Shown: piece by piece, positions 1-8,450 of the stretch
Numbering within the stretch: position 1 is the first letter of the stretch
Layout: each line of letters starts with the position of its first letter
Source of the DNA: Paludibacter sp.
GTDB lineage: Bacteria; Bacteroidota; Bacteroidia; Bacteroidales; Paludibacteraceae
Direction of reading: 5' to 3'
Length of the DNA: 64,000 nt
Assembly (NCBI GenBank): GCA_028710895.1
Contig: JAQTTH010000010.1
Span: 1-64,000, forward strand
The notes under the pieces: generated by a model
Told to the model about the DNA's origin: nothing
Databases searched by the model: none
The model's input: the letters and a program-made list of their open reading frames with translations, nothing else
Program-made: the position numbers and the translations under genes

Positions 1-451
1 TTATAAAACAAGAATACTATCAAAAATCACCGCTGTAACGGTTATTCAAATGATAAACAAATTATTAAACAGAAATATCAACAATCTAAAATCATTTGTG
101 GTCTAAATGCACTACGGGTTATATTATCATTTACTCGTTGTATATTTCAATCTATTTAGTTTTTACAAAGATATAAATTATTTATTGACCAATAGATTTC
201 ATCAACCATTTGTTCACCTGTTGAAAACTTTTTTTAATATTTCTGGCCTTAACTATTGGATTTCTCGAATTAACTTTATATATTTGACCCGTTAAATTTA
301 TGAACGCCCGTTTTCCACCGGATATTTACACGCAATGTCCTGTAGGATAACGAAGAAAGATACATATTTCCGTTCACTATACACTAGGTTCACTACCACT
401 ATCGAGGTTTGCCAACGGGCGAACAATTGCTTTTTGTTTCTGAAAACAGCG
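1..451. other. AT-rich region without a supported gene
   Basis: I see no supportable gene here. A 62-codon open frame at 107-295 has no recognisable family and an AT-driven composition, so I do not call it. The stretch leads into the palindrome array that begins at 452. Confidence 0.5.
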
Positions 452-633
452 TCCCAACATTGGGAATGTTCGGTTAACCCATCGGCGAAGCGTTCCCAAT
501 ATTGGGAATCTTTGTTTGACCCCTTAGCGGAGCATTCCCAATGTTGGGAAAGCTATTCTGACCCCTGGGAACTACATTCCCAATGTTGGGAAAGTATTTT
601 TCACCCCTTAGTTGGAGTTTCCCAAGTTTGGGA
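452..633. repeat. Palindrome array 1, five units at exact 42-bp pitch
   Basis: Five copies of a palindrome of the type TTCCCAAyrTTGGGAA lie at 452-465, 493-508, 535-550, 577-592 and 620-633. Their centres are exactly 42 bp apart. The outer two are 14-bp cores, and spacers share a loose ACCCCTTAG-like word. Because 42 is a multiple of three, both strands stay open: the plus frame repeats SQxWES every 14 residues and the minus frame repeats PNIGN. Those frames look like by-products of the repeat. The array ends about 80 bp before the DUF6261-like gene. A 42-bp pitch is close to four DNA turns, so all palindromes would face the same side. Confidence 0.9.
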
Positions 634-712
634 CGCTGTTTTGGAACAAAAGCTACCAATAGTCTCAAGTGTTTTCTAAATAGTATGTTTTATCCTTTTT
701 ATTTATTTGCTT

Positions 713-1447
713 ATGGAAATAGCAAGTTTGTATTTACACAATCAACGTAATGCAGCGCATTACCAGTTTCAAACCGATTTCAACAGTACTGTTATCAAGT
801 ACACACCCCAGGCACTTGGTATTGTTGACGATTATGCAGCGTATCTGCCGTTGTTGAACGACGAGGGTGTGGCGTTGGTGGCTATCACAAAAAGTGCTAC
901 TACCGATGAATTGGAAATTGCCGACAATAACCGCGACTTTACGTTTCGGGGCATAGCCGACAAAGTGACTAACAGTCTGAACCACTTCAACCCCGAAGTG
1001 CGTGAGGCAGCCAAACGTGTGAAAGTAATTTTCGATACGTATGGCAATCTGGCCCGCAAACCGGATGATGAAGAATCGGGACTTATCACCAGTTTGATTG
1101 CCGATTTGAGAACAAAAGTTCCTGCGGAAATTGTAACTGTTGGTCTTGTGGATTGGATAGCTGAACTCGAACGGCTCGACAATGCGTTTATAGCGTTAGA
1201 AGCTACCCGTAACTCCGAAGAGGCTACCCGCTCCGAACTCCGCATGAAGCAAGTGCGCGTAGTGGTGGATGCGGCTTACAACAAAATTGTGAAACGTATC
1301 AATGCACTTATTGTAGTGAACGGCGAAGCTCCTTACGCTGAATTTGTACGGGAACTCAATGCCCGTATCGGTCGTGCTCAGGACTCGATAGCACTTAGCA
1401 AAGCTCAAAAGGCGAAAGCTCCTGCTACCGAAGCTCCAAAAGCGTAA
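713..1447 (+). CDS. DUF6261-like protein of unknown function
   Basis: A 244-residue soluble protein without signal peptide or membrane segment. It looks mainly alpha-helical and ends in a low-complexity Ala/Lys/Pro tail (KAQKAKAPATEAPKA). From memory it resembles the Bacteroidota family DUF6261, whose function is unknown; I could not check this. A TTG at 707 would add two residues, but the ATG at 713, giving MEIASLYLHNQ, is the better start. No Shine-Dalgarno sequence is visible. It is a single-gene unit between palindrome array 1 and a hairpin terminator at 1460. Its closeness to the array suggests a link such as binding to it or control by it, but this is inference. Confidence 0.75.
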   Translation: MEIASLYLHNQRNAAHYQFQTDFNSTVIKYTPQALGIVDDYAAYLPLLNDEGVALVAITKSATTDELEIADNNRDFTFRGIADKVTNSLNHFNPEVREAAKRVKVIFDTYGNLARKPDDEESGLITSLIADLRTKVPAEIVTVGLVDWIAELERLDNAFIALEATRNSEEATRSELRMKQVRVVVDAAYNKIVKRINALIVVNGEAPYAEFVRELNARIGRAQDSIALSKAQKAKAPATEAPKA

Positions 1448-1459
1448 TCTCTGAAAACG

Positions 1460-1510
1460 ATCATCCCCTCCTGCTGCTTATGGGGTAAGCGGTGGGAGGG
1501 GTGATTTTTA
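1460..1510 (+). terminator. Rho-independent terminator after the DUF6261-like gene
   Basis: A GC-rich arm with ATCATCCCCTCC at 1460-1471 pairs with GGAGGGGTGAT at 1495-1505 with one bulge, and a T-run follows. Confidence 0.75.
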
Positions 1511-1576
1511 ATTAAAAAGATTATATTTGTGTCTGAATTTTTATGAGTGAATATCACAAACTAAATTAAACGTGTT

Positions 1577-2716
1577 ATGAATAAAAGAAATCTTGTTCTT
1601 CTTTTTGCTATTTTACTCTGTAAGCTTTCAATTTTTGCACAAGCTGATTTCATACCGGGGTATATCCAAACCAATGAGTATGATAGTATATATGGATTAA
1701 TTGATTTCAGAGGAGATCAAGCGAATAATATTGAATGCAGGTTCAAAAAAACTGCAACAGACGCAATTCAAACATTCAGCCCAAGGCAATTATACGGCTA
1801 TGGGTTTGAAAACAGCAAGCATTATGTTTCAAAAGAACTAAAAAGCAAGGAAGAAACGAAAACGATATTTCTTGAATATCTTGTAAGAGGTGTTGTGGAT
1901 CTCTATTTTTATCGTGACCTGAAAGGCGATCATTACTTAGTAGGAAAAAATGATTTACCGATTAAAGAGGTTTCATTGCCAGATGAAATAATAAGCATTG
2001 ATGGGGTAAATTACGAGCGAAATATTTTAATAAACCCGAATCTCCTCAAATTCTATTTGCATGATTGCCCTGAAATATTTCCCGACATAGATCGATTGAA
2101 AATTGCAACACACAAATCCCTTATTCAGTTGATTAAGAAATACCATGATATACATTGCCCGAATGATGTTTGTTTGATTTATCAGAAGAAAATGCCTAAA
2201 TTCCGGGTTGACATTCAACCGATAGTTGGCTTTGCAAATTTCAATATGAATGGTCCGCTTGGTAATTTATACAATATCAATTTCCCTCTCAATAAATTTA
2301 TGTTTCAATATGGGGTTTTATCCTATTTCTGGTTGCCGTTGGTAAATGAAAAAATATTTCTCAAAACCGGTTTGATAATAAATAGAATGAAAGGCTACAT
2401 AGCTGATTCTTATTCGGTTCAAAGAACCTATTTGGAAGAAAGTAGTATAAAAATTCCACTGCAGGTTCATTATCAATTTCTCAACACCAATATAACTCCG
2501 GTAATAGGCGGTGGCTTGAATTTATATTCAACGCCAACTTTACCATTTGCAGTGTTTCCAACATTAAATGCAGGAGTGAATGCCCGGATTACAGAGAAAG
2601 TTTATGCAACACTTTCGTCAGACTTAGATTATTTTAGTCCAATCTTTATTGTACCAATAAATGCGAGTCAAATAATTTCGTACTCTTTTAATTTGGGTTT
2701 AGCTATAAAGCTGTAA
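1577..2716 (+). CDS. Secreted protein with probable outer-membrane beta-barrel
   Basis: 379 residues. A signal peptide spans about residues 1-22, ending SIFAQ. The N-terminal half contains YIQTNEYDSIYGLIDFRG, a polar domain of a kind I associate with Bacteroidota outer-membrane proteins. The second half, from about residue 210, alternates hydrophobic and polar residues with repeated glycines, as in a PorT-like small barrel. The precise function is not recognisable. It stands alone, convergent with the EamA gene, with a shared hairpin at 2739-2796. The start ATG is directly followed by a basic-hydrophobic leader, which supports it. Confidence 0.7.
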   Translation: MNKRNLVLLFAILLCKLSIFAQADFIPGYIQTNEYDSIYGLIDFRGDQANNIECRFKKTATDAIQTFSPRQLYGYGFENSKHYVSKELKSKEETKTIFLEYLVRGVVDLYFYRDLKGDHYLVGKNDLPIKEVSLPDEIISIDGVNYERNILINPNLLKFYLHDCPEIFPDIDRLKIATHKSLIQLIKKYHDIHCPNDVCLIYQKKMPKFRVDIQPIVGFANFNMNGPLGNLYNINFPLNKFMFQYGVLSYFWLPLVNEKIFLKTGLIINRMKGYIADSYSVQRTYLEESSIKIPLQVHYQFLNTNITPVIGGGLNLYSTPTLPFAVFPTLNAGVNARITEKVYATLSSDLDYFSPIFIVPINASQIISYSFNLGLAIKL

Positions 2717-2738
2717 CTAAATTGTCTAACTTGCTTTT

Positions 2739-2796
2739 GGGTTTCGCCAATTTATAATCGCGTTCTTATAAACCGCGATTACAAATTGCGAAACCC
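2739..2796. terminator. Imperfect inverted repeat between convergent genes
   Basis: GGGTTTCGCCAATTTATAAT at 2739 onward pairs, with a few mismatches, with ATTACAAATTGCGAAACCC ending at 2796. It lies between two convergent stop codons and probably terminates both transcripts. Confidence 0.6.
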
Positions 2797-2812
2797 GCTT
2801 GTGAGAGAGTTT

Positions 2813-3682
2813 TTATTTCCGCTTATTCACCAGATAAATCCCTGCCAATACCACCACAGCCCCAACAACCTCGTGGAGTAGAAGCATTTCACCCAACACA
2901 GGGATAGAAAACAGCGCTGTAAATACCGACTGGCTGAGCAAACTGACGGAAGCAATGGTAGGTGGGATATGTCCCAACGCCTGATTGATGGCCAGCCAAC
3001 CCAGAACCTGCGGAACTAGTCCGAGGGTGATTAACGCCGCCCAACTGCCTGCGCTGAAACCCCACACCGGTGTGGACGTGAAAAGGCAGATAAGCCCCAG
3101 CACCACGGTGCTACTCACCATGGAAATGGTGGTGAACGAGAAGGTATCGAGCGAGTTGCGACCTTTGCGCACGGTAATAAGGTAAGCTCCGTAGAACATG
3201 CTGGCAGCAATGGCAAGCATATTTCCGAGATTGAGGTTGGCGCCCATCACTTGTTGTATGCCCACAATTATGCTCACCCCGAGTATGGAAATGGCTGTCC
3301 CAATCCAGAAAATACGCGTTGGTTTCTGTTTCAAAAAAAGCAACGACCCAAGACCCACCCAAACAGGTGCAAGATTGGCCAACAGGGTAGAGATACTTGC
3401 TTTTGAAAGCATAATGGAGGTGTTCCAAAGGGCAATGTCGCAGGCAAAAAGGATGCCGCATACGATGGCTACTTTCACGCCTTTGAGGTCGGTAATCGGT
3501 TTTTTGAAATAAAGCCACACGGGAATAATGCCCACCATGCCGAAAAACATGCGGTAAAATGCCGAACCAAACCCGCTTATGCCTGCAATTTTGACAAGTA
3601 TGGCCGACCATGAAATGCACAGAACACCGAAAATTAATAGCGCGTAATGAATCCAGGGGTGATCTTTGTGCATTTTAATCAT
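2813..3682 (-). CDS. EamA/DMT-family transporter
   Basis: About 289 residues from the ATG at 3682; a longer frame opens at 3748 but its added leader is unconvincing. The protein has about ten hydrophobic helices in two related halves, as in the drug/metabolite transporter superfamily (two EamA domains). Helices such as HYALLIFGVLCISWSAILV at the start and the second-half run SVFTALFSIPVLGEMLLLHE are typical of the family. It is likely an inner-membrane exporter, with unknown substrate. It is a single gene transcribed away from the kinase-RapZ fusion gene. Confidence 0.85.
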   Translation of the reverse strand: MIKMHKDHPWIHYALLIFGVLCISWSAILVKIAGISGFGSAFYRMFFGMVGIIPVWLYFKKPITDLKGVKVAIVCGILFACDIALWNTSIMLSKASISTLLANLAPVWVGLGSLLFLKQKPTRIFWIGTAISILGVSIIVGIQQVMGANLNLGNMLAIAASMFYGAYLITVRKGRNSLDTFSFTTISMVSSTVVLGLICLFTSTPVWGFSAGSWAALITLGLVPQVLGWLAINQALGHIPPTIASVSLLSQSVFTALFSIPVLGEMLLLHEVVGAVVVLAGIYLVNKRK

Positions 3683-3813
3683 AAAAGGGAATGTATGGGG
3701 CTGTTGAAATTTGAATTGCAAAGGTAAATAAACTATGACTCCAAACAAACGGAAAGTATAAAAGTTGAAAAGGGATGCGAAGTTTTTTGCATTTTTCCCA
3801 AACTGCCTGTCGG

Positions 3814-3848
3814 ATTGACTAATCTTTAAAATGATGTTTGTATCTTTG
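3814..3848 (+). promoter_or_regulatory. Probable promoter of the kinase-RapZ gene
   Basis: The -7 box TATCTTTG is at 3841-3848 and ATTG is at 3814-3817, with a 23-bp spacer. This matches the Bacteroidota pattern loosely and sits 29 bp upstream of the ATG. Confidence 0.55.
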
Positions 3849-3876
3849 CGTCACAAACGCCATATCCTAACACAAA

Positions 3877-5301
3877 ATGACCGAACTCGAATCACTTTTT
3901 CAGCAATACACCCACGAAAAGCTTTTTAATCAACTGGAACTTTCTGCTTCCGGTTCCAACCGAAAATACTTCCGACTGCAGGGCGAAAAATCAACCCTGA
4001 TAGGCGTTGAAGGTACTTCGATAGAAGAAAACCGCGCTTTTATTGCCATGTCGAAACATTTCCACCAACAGGGTTTGCCCGTACCGCAGGTGTTGGCCGA
4101 ATCCGCCGATAGCAAATTCTACCTTCAGGACGATTTGGGCGATACCCTGCTTTTCGATTACATTGCCGGTGGGCGCAAAACAGGTGTTTTTGCCGAAGGC
4201 GAAAAGGAAATGCTGCGCAAAACCATGCGTAAACTGCCCGCCATTCAGGTGTTGGGTGCTAAGGGTTTCGATTTTTCGGTGTGTTACCCGCAGCCGGAGT
4301 TTAATGAACGGTCGATTTTGTGGGATTTGAATTATTTCAAATACTGTTTTCTGAAATCAACGGGGTTGGAGTTTCAGGAGAACCGCCTGGAAGATGACTT
4401 TGCCCGCTTGTCGGATGTGTTGTTGCGTTCTAAGACTGATAGCTTTATGTACCGCGATTTTCAGAGCCGGAATGTGATGGTAAAGGACGGCGAACCTTAT
4501 TTCATCGACTTTCAGGGTGGCCGGAAAGGGCCGTTGTATTACGATGTGGCTTCGTTTCTGTGGCAGGCCAAAGCAAAATACAGCGAAGAACTGCGTGAAG
4601 AATTACTCCAGATTTATCTGGACGCACTCAACGAATTTGTTCCTGTCGATGAAACCGATTTCCGCAAGCAGTTGCAGCATTTTGTTCTATTCAGAACGTT
4701 GCAGGTATTGGGAGCGTATGGCTTCCGGGGTTATTTCGAGAAAAAGCCGCACTTTTTACAAAGCATTCCGTATGCCATCGAGAATTTGCGTACTTTGATA
4801 AAATCCGATGATTCGGAATATCCGTATCTGCTCGAAATCTTACAAGAAATGACTGAACTGGAGCAGTTTCGTGAAATGGAAGTAAGCAAACCATTGGTGG
4901 TGAAAGTATATAGTTTCTCTTACAAAAAAGGAATCCCGCAGGATAATTCAGGCAATGGCGGTGGCTTTGTATTCGACTGTCGTGCTGTGAACAATCCCGG
5001 CAAATACGAGCGCTATCAAAGCCTCACCGGACTGGACGAATCGGTAAAAGTGTTTTTGGAAGATGACGGCGAAATTCTCACTTTTCTGGATCATGCTTAT
5101 GCGTTGGTTGATGCTTCGGTGAAGCGCTATAAAGATCGTGGATTTACCAACCTGATGATTAGTTTTGGTTGTACCGGTGGACGTCATCGTTCGGTTTATT
5201 CTGCCCAGAAAGTAGCAGAACGCATCAACGAGAAATTTGGCGTGGAGGTACAGTTGGTTCATCGGGAACAGAATATAGAACAGGGGTTTGCTGCACGTTA
5301 A
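3877..5301 (+). CDS. Sugar kinase (AmgK-like) fused to RapZ C-terminal domain
   Basis: 474 residues in two parts. Residues 1 to about 330 are an aminoglycoside-phosphotransferase-type kinase: the catalytic loop reads YRDFQSRN with Asp194 and Asn199, and the metal-binding DFQ has Asp211. AmgK kinases of this fold phosphorylate MurNAc/GlcNAc at the anomeric position in peptidoglycan recycling. Residues about 345-474 match the C-terminal domain of RapZ, including GIPQD, FVFDCRAVNNPG and GCTGGRHRSVYSAQ at 431-444; in Escherichia coli that domain senses glucosamine-6-phosphate. The RapZ N-terminal P-loop domain is absent, replaced by the kinase. The MurU-like gene follows at 5449. Specificity is inferred from that pairing. 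Confidence 0.85.
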   Translation: MTELESLFQQYTHEKLFNQLELSASGSNRKYFRLQGEKSTLIGVEGTSIEENRAFIAMSKHFHQQGLPVPQVLAESADSKFYLQDDLGDTLLFDYIAGGRKTGVFAEGEKEMLRKTMRKLPAIQVLGAKGFDFSVCYPQPEFNERSILWDLNYFKYCFLKSTGLEFQENRLEDDFARLSDVLLRSKTDSFMYRDFQSRNVMVKDGEPYFIDFQGGRKGPLYYDVASFLWQAKAKYSEELREELLQIYLDALNEFVPVDETDFRKQLQHFVLFRTLQVLGAYGFRGYFEKKPHFLQSIPYAIENLRTLIKSDDSEYPYLLEILQEMTELEQFREMEVSKPLVVKVYSFSYKKGIPQDNSGNGGGFVFDCRAVNNPGKYERYQSLTGLDESVKVFLEDDGEILTFLDHAYALVDASVKRYKDRGFTNLMISFGCTGGRHRSVYSAQKVAERINEKFGVEVQLVHREQNIEQGFAAR

Positions 5302-5394
5302 TTGAAACCTCAAAGCGTGTGAAACACCTTTGAGAGTTTCTAATTCATAGATATTAATACTTTTTCGGGAGCTTCGCACTCCGAAAGGTTTCAT
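5302..5394. repeat. Compound inverted-repeat element between kinase and murU-like genes
   Basis: Outer ends TTGAAACCT (5302-5310) and AGGTTTCAT (5386-5394) are near-perfect inverted repeats. Inside is a stem with about 17-bp imperfect arms at 5304-5340 and a second hairpin around 5363-5386 with the loop CTTCGCA. The structure looks like a small non-autonomous repeat element and directly follows the stop codon at 5301. Confidence 0.6.
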
Positions 5395-5448
5395 AAAATA
5401 GTACTAATTTGAGTTTCAATCTCGATCTCTCAACAAAATAGAATCAAT

Positions 5449-6189
5449 TTGAAAGCAATGATATTCGCCGCAGGTTTGGGGACGCGGTTAAAACCAATTA
5501 CAGATTCAATTCCGAAGGCTTTGGTTCCAATAAATGGAAAACCGCTACTTCAGTTAGTGATAGAAAAGTTGAAGGCAGCAGGTTTCGATGAAGTCATTGT
5601 AAATATTCATCATTTTCCTGATCAAATAATTGATTTTCTGAAAGCGAACGATAATTTCGGGATTCGGATTGAAGTGTCGGATGAGCGTGATCAGTTGCTC
5701 GATACAGGCGGTGGGATTAGGAAGGTTGCTTCGTTTTTCGATGATGGAAAACCGTTTCTGGTTCACAATGTAGATATTTTGTCGAATGCGGATCTGAGGG
5801 AACTTTACAATCAACATCTTCGTACAAACTCGTTGGCAACGCTGGTTGTCAGTAAGCGTGACACTTTCCGATACTTGCTCTTCGATGATAACCTGCGGTT
5901 GAATGGCTGGATAAATGAAAAGACGGGCGAAACAAAACCAGTCGGATTGCATAAGCCGGAACTTTATAATAAACTGGCATTTTCAGGTATTCAGGTACTA
6001 TCGCCTCAGGTTTTTGATTTGATGAAAGAGTTGGAACCTAAATTTCCGATTATGGATTTCTACTTATCAAACGCGCCAACGCAGTTGATTAGCGGTTTTA
6101 TTCCTGCCGATTACAAGATGTTGGATGTTGGGAAGTTGAATGTGTTAGACGAAGCAGAAAAGTTTGTCAGGGCACAATCATTTGAATAG
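5449..6189 (+). CDS. MurU-like sugar-1-phosphate nucleotidyltransferase
   Basis: 246 residues with the nucleotidyltransferase signature GLGTRLKPIT near the N-terminus, then IPKALVPINGKPLL. The fold is that of MurU and RmlA-type enzymes, which join a sugar 1-phosphate to a nucleoside triphosphate. Pairing with the preceding AmgK-like kinase suggests UDP-MurNAc synthesis by salvage; substrate specificity is inferred. The start appears to be TTG at 5449, giving MKAMIFAAGLGTR, the usual N-terminus of this family; the first ATG, at 5458, would remove three residues. The 3' end overlaps the convergent lipid-kinase gene by 23 bp. Confidence 0.85.
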   Translation: MKAMIFAAGLGTRLKPITDSIPKALVPINGKPLLQLVIEKLKAAGFDEVIVNIHHFPDQIIDFLKANDNFGIRIEVSDERDQLLDTGGGIRKVASFFDDGKPFLVHNVDILSNADLRELYNQHLRTNSLATLVVSKRDTFRYLLFDDNLRLNGWINEKTGETKPVGLHKPELYNKLAFSGIQVLSPQVFDLMKELEPKFPIMDFYLSNAPTQLISGFIPADYKMLDVGKLNVLDEAEKFVRAQSFE

Positions 6190-7102
6190 CATTTGGAATA
6201 ATGCTGATTTTAAAGGGTGAGCAACCATTTACAATAATCCCATCGGCTTCCAGTAAAGCACTTTTATCGCATTGAACCAGCAAACTTTGGGTCCGAAACG
6301 ATTCTATTAACGGATGCTCCAGCAGTTTGCCATTGAAAATGCGCGTTAAAGCTCCAAGTATATCAAAGAATGTTGGTTTTTTAGCCATCATCGTATCTAG
6401 CCATCCATCGTAGGGTAGGGCGTTGGGGTTTTGTTTCATACCTCCACCACTGTAGCATCCGTTGGCTACATTCATGGTAAACATGCTATCCGTGATGTTT
6501 CTTTCCTCTGAGAATATCCTTATTTTATGTGCTTTGTAGCTGAAAACCGCTCCAAGTAAAGCAATTGTGTACATAAAAGAGTGACTGCCGAAGATTTCTT
6601 TCAGTCGGTGTGTGAGGTTCACGACGGCTGCATCGAGTCCTAAGCCTATGGAGTTTATGAAGTAATGTGCCTGTTTTTCACCTTCCAGTTCAAACTCTAC
6701 TTTACCAATATCAATTACCTGTACTTTGCCTTTCAGAAATACATCAATGGATTTTTGATAGTCGCGGGTAAGTCCCCAAAAGCGACCCCAATCGTTGCCT
6801 GTGCCACGTGGTATCAAAGCAAATCGTAGGGATGCAGTATCTTCAATGTTTGCGCTGAAAATGCCGTTAATCACTTCGCTCATGGTGCCATCGCCACCTA
6901 AAATCAGGAAGTTTTTATATTGTTTTTCGGCAAAGTATTTAGCAATCTTTATGGCATGACCAGCAAACCGGGTAACGCGATAATCAAACTCAATTCCGGC
7001 ATGTTTCAGCGTCAGGAAAAGATATTTTCGTTGTTGGCGAAATTTCTTTTTTCCCGATTTCGGATTGATGATGATAGCCCAATGTTGCGGTGTGATTTCC
7101 AT
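6167..7102 (-). CDS. Diacylglycerol/lipid kinase (YegS/BmrU type)
   Basis: 311 residues from the ATG at 7102; an in-frame TTG at 7114 would lie in a repeat and is rejected. Motifs of the DAGK catalytic family are clear: NPKSGKKK near the N-terminus, GGDGTMSEVING for nucleotide binding, and PRGTGNDWGR. Members phosphorylate lipids such as diacylglycerol or sphingoid bases at the inner membrane face; Bacteroidota make sphingolipids, so either is possible. The gene runs against the murU-like gene and shares 23 bp of 3' end with it. Confidence 0.88.
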   Translation of the reverse strand: MEITPQHWAIIINPKSGKKKFRQQRKYLFLTLKHAGIEFDYRVTRFAGHAIKIAKYFAEKQYKNFLILGGDGTMSEVINGIFSANIEDTASLRFALIPRGTGNDWGRFWGLTRDYQKSIDVFLKGKVQVIDIGKVEFELEGEKQAHYFINSIGLGLDAAVVNLTHRLKEIFGSHSFMYTIALLGAVFSYKAHKIRIFSEERNITDSMFTMNVANGCYSGGGMKQNPNALPYDGWLDTMMAKKPTFFDILGALTRIFNGKLLEHPLIESFRTQSLLVQCDKSALLEADGIIVNGCSPFKISIIPNAIQMIVP

Positions 7103-7107
7103 AATAT

Positions 7108-7191
7108 GACCCAAAACCCCTAAAGGGGCTTAAAGATAAAATTAAAATTCAAAGATACTAACTTCATTTCCCCCTTTAGGGGATAGGGGTC
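7108..7191. repeat. Inverted repeat with CCCCTAAAGGGG-type arms
   Basis: The left arm at 7108-7128 (GACCCAAAACCCCTAAAGGGG without its last base) pairs with the right arm at 7171-7191 with few mismatches. Each arm contains the smaller palindrome CCCCTAAAGGGG or its complement. The element fills the gap between the lipid kinase start and aroC, and its right arm covers the aroC stop codon. A related word, CCTAAAGGGG, occurs just after mazG near 52801. Confidence 0.7.
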
Positions 7192-8254
7192 AGTTTTTTG
7201 TCAGATACAAATCAATCAAAGTCAATGCTGCCATTGCTTCTACAATGGGTACTGCACGTGGAAGAACACATGGATCGTGACGACCTTTGGCTTCTAACTC
7301 CACTTCGTTTTGATGAATATCCAGTGTGTCTTGTCTTTTTGAAATAGTGGCAACCGGTTTGAATAATACGCGGAAATAAATATCCTGACCATTGCTGATG
7401 CCGCCCTGAATACCACCGGAATTATTTGTTTTGGTCGAAACTTTATCTCCATCCTTGACAAACGAATCGTTCATTTCGGAACCTTTGAGGCTTACACCTT
7501 CAAATCCACGACCGTAATCGAACCCATGTGTTGCATTGATGCTTAACATTGATTGAGCCAATCGCGACTGCAGTTTGTCGAAAATTGGTTCTCCCCAACC
7601 TACAGGCACTCCCTTGATAATGCATGAAATGATACCTCCGATAGAGTCACCATCTTTTTTCAATTCTTTGATGTATTCAATCATTTGTTCGGCAACTTCA
7701 GGTTGCGGACAACGAACTACATTACTTTCAATTAAGGCTAAATCTGCAGTTTCGAAAGTTTGCGACATAGCAATATGTCCTACCTGCGAAGTAAATGCTG
7801 TAATTTCAACTCCCAGTTTTTTCAATGCCAGTTTGGCAATGGCACCTGCTACAACGCGCGAAGCTGTTTCGCGGGCTGAACTGCGGCCCCCGCCACGGTG
7901 GTCACGAATTCCGTATTTTTGTTGATACGTAAAATCGGCATGCGATGGTCGATATACTTCTTTCAAATGGTCGTAATCAGAGCTGTGTTGATTTTCGTTC
8001 CAGATTACAAAGGCTATTGGTGTTCCGGTTGTTTTTCCTTCAAAAATCCCTGACAGAAATTCTACTTTATCACCTTCTTTTCTTGGAGTAGATATGGCTG
8101 ACTGACCCGGGCGGCGACGATTTAATTCGTTTTGAATAAATTCTTCGTCCACCTCAATTCCCGAAGGGCAACCATCAACAATTCCTCCGATTCCTTTTCC
8201 GTGTGATTCTCCAAATGAAGTGAAAGTAAATAATTTACCGTGTATATTCGACAT
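7190..8254 (-). CDS. aroC: Chorismate synthase
   Basis: 354 residues, the usual length. It converts 5-enolpyruvylshikimate-3-phosphate to chorismate using reduced FMN. Family motifs are present in order: [18 protein letters not shown] at the N-terminus, [17 protein letters not shown] in the middle, and [17 protein letters not shown] near the C-terminus. The start ATG gives the standard opening followed by [10 protein letters not shown]. The product chorismate feeds pabB and pabC at 23.7-25.3 kb. The gene follows slyD on the same strand with a 196-bp gap, so it may have its own promoter. Confidence 0.97.
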   Translation of the reverse strand: MSNIHGKLFTFTSFGESHGKGIGGIVDGCPSGIEVDEEFIQNELNRRRPGQSAISTPRKEGDKVEFLSGIFEGKTTGTPIAFVIWNENQHSSDYDHLKEVYRPSHADFTYQQKYGIRDHRGGGRSSARETASRVVAGAIAKLALKKLGVEITAFTSQVGHIAMSQTFETADLALIESNVVRCPQPEVAEQMIEYIKELKKDGDSIGGIISCIIKGVPVGWGEPIFDKLQSRLAQSMLSINATHGFDYGRGFEGVSLKGSEMNDSFVKDGDKVSTKTNNSGGIQGGISNGQDIYFRVLFKPVATISKRQDTLDIHQNEVELEAKGRHDPCVLPRAVPIVEAMAALTLIDLYLTKN

Positions 8255-8384
8255 AATTCTAAGTGTGGGGTAATAAATTTTTAAGCTATGCTTTTAAAAT
8301 CATAACTAAAGTACAAAGTTATTCAAAAGTTTCAAACTTTTGAGCTTCTAAATAAAAAGGATTGAAATCAATAACATACAACAA

Positions 8385-8419
8385 TGGATATTAAGTGATG
8401 CAAAACCACTCAATATCCA
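8385..8419 (-). terminator. Hairpin downstream of slyD
   Basis: TGGATATTAAGTG at 8385-8397 pairs with CACTCAATATCCA at 8407-8419 with one mismatch. No strong T-run follows on either strand, so it is a hairpin and only a possible terminator. Confidence 0.45.
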
Positions 8420-8450
8420 CTGAATATATGTTGAAAATGAACTGGGGAGA

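Noticed and set aside
107-295. 62-codon frame in the AT-rich left end
   Set aside because: No homology recognised, composition driven by AT content, no start signals.
335-679. 114-codon frame with SQxWES repeats, and a 64-codon minus frame with PNIGN repeats
   Set aside because: Both derive from the 42-bp palindrome array, whose pitch is a multiple of three; neither has a recognisable domain or start context.
3111-3620. 169-codon frame overlapping the EamA gene
   Set aside because: Out-of-frame shadow of a clear membrane transporter gene on the same strand.
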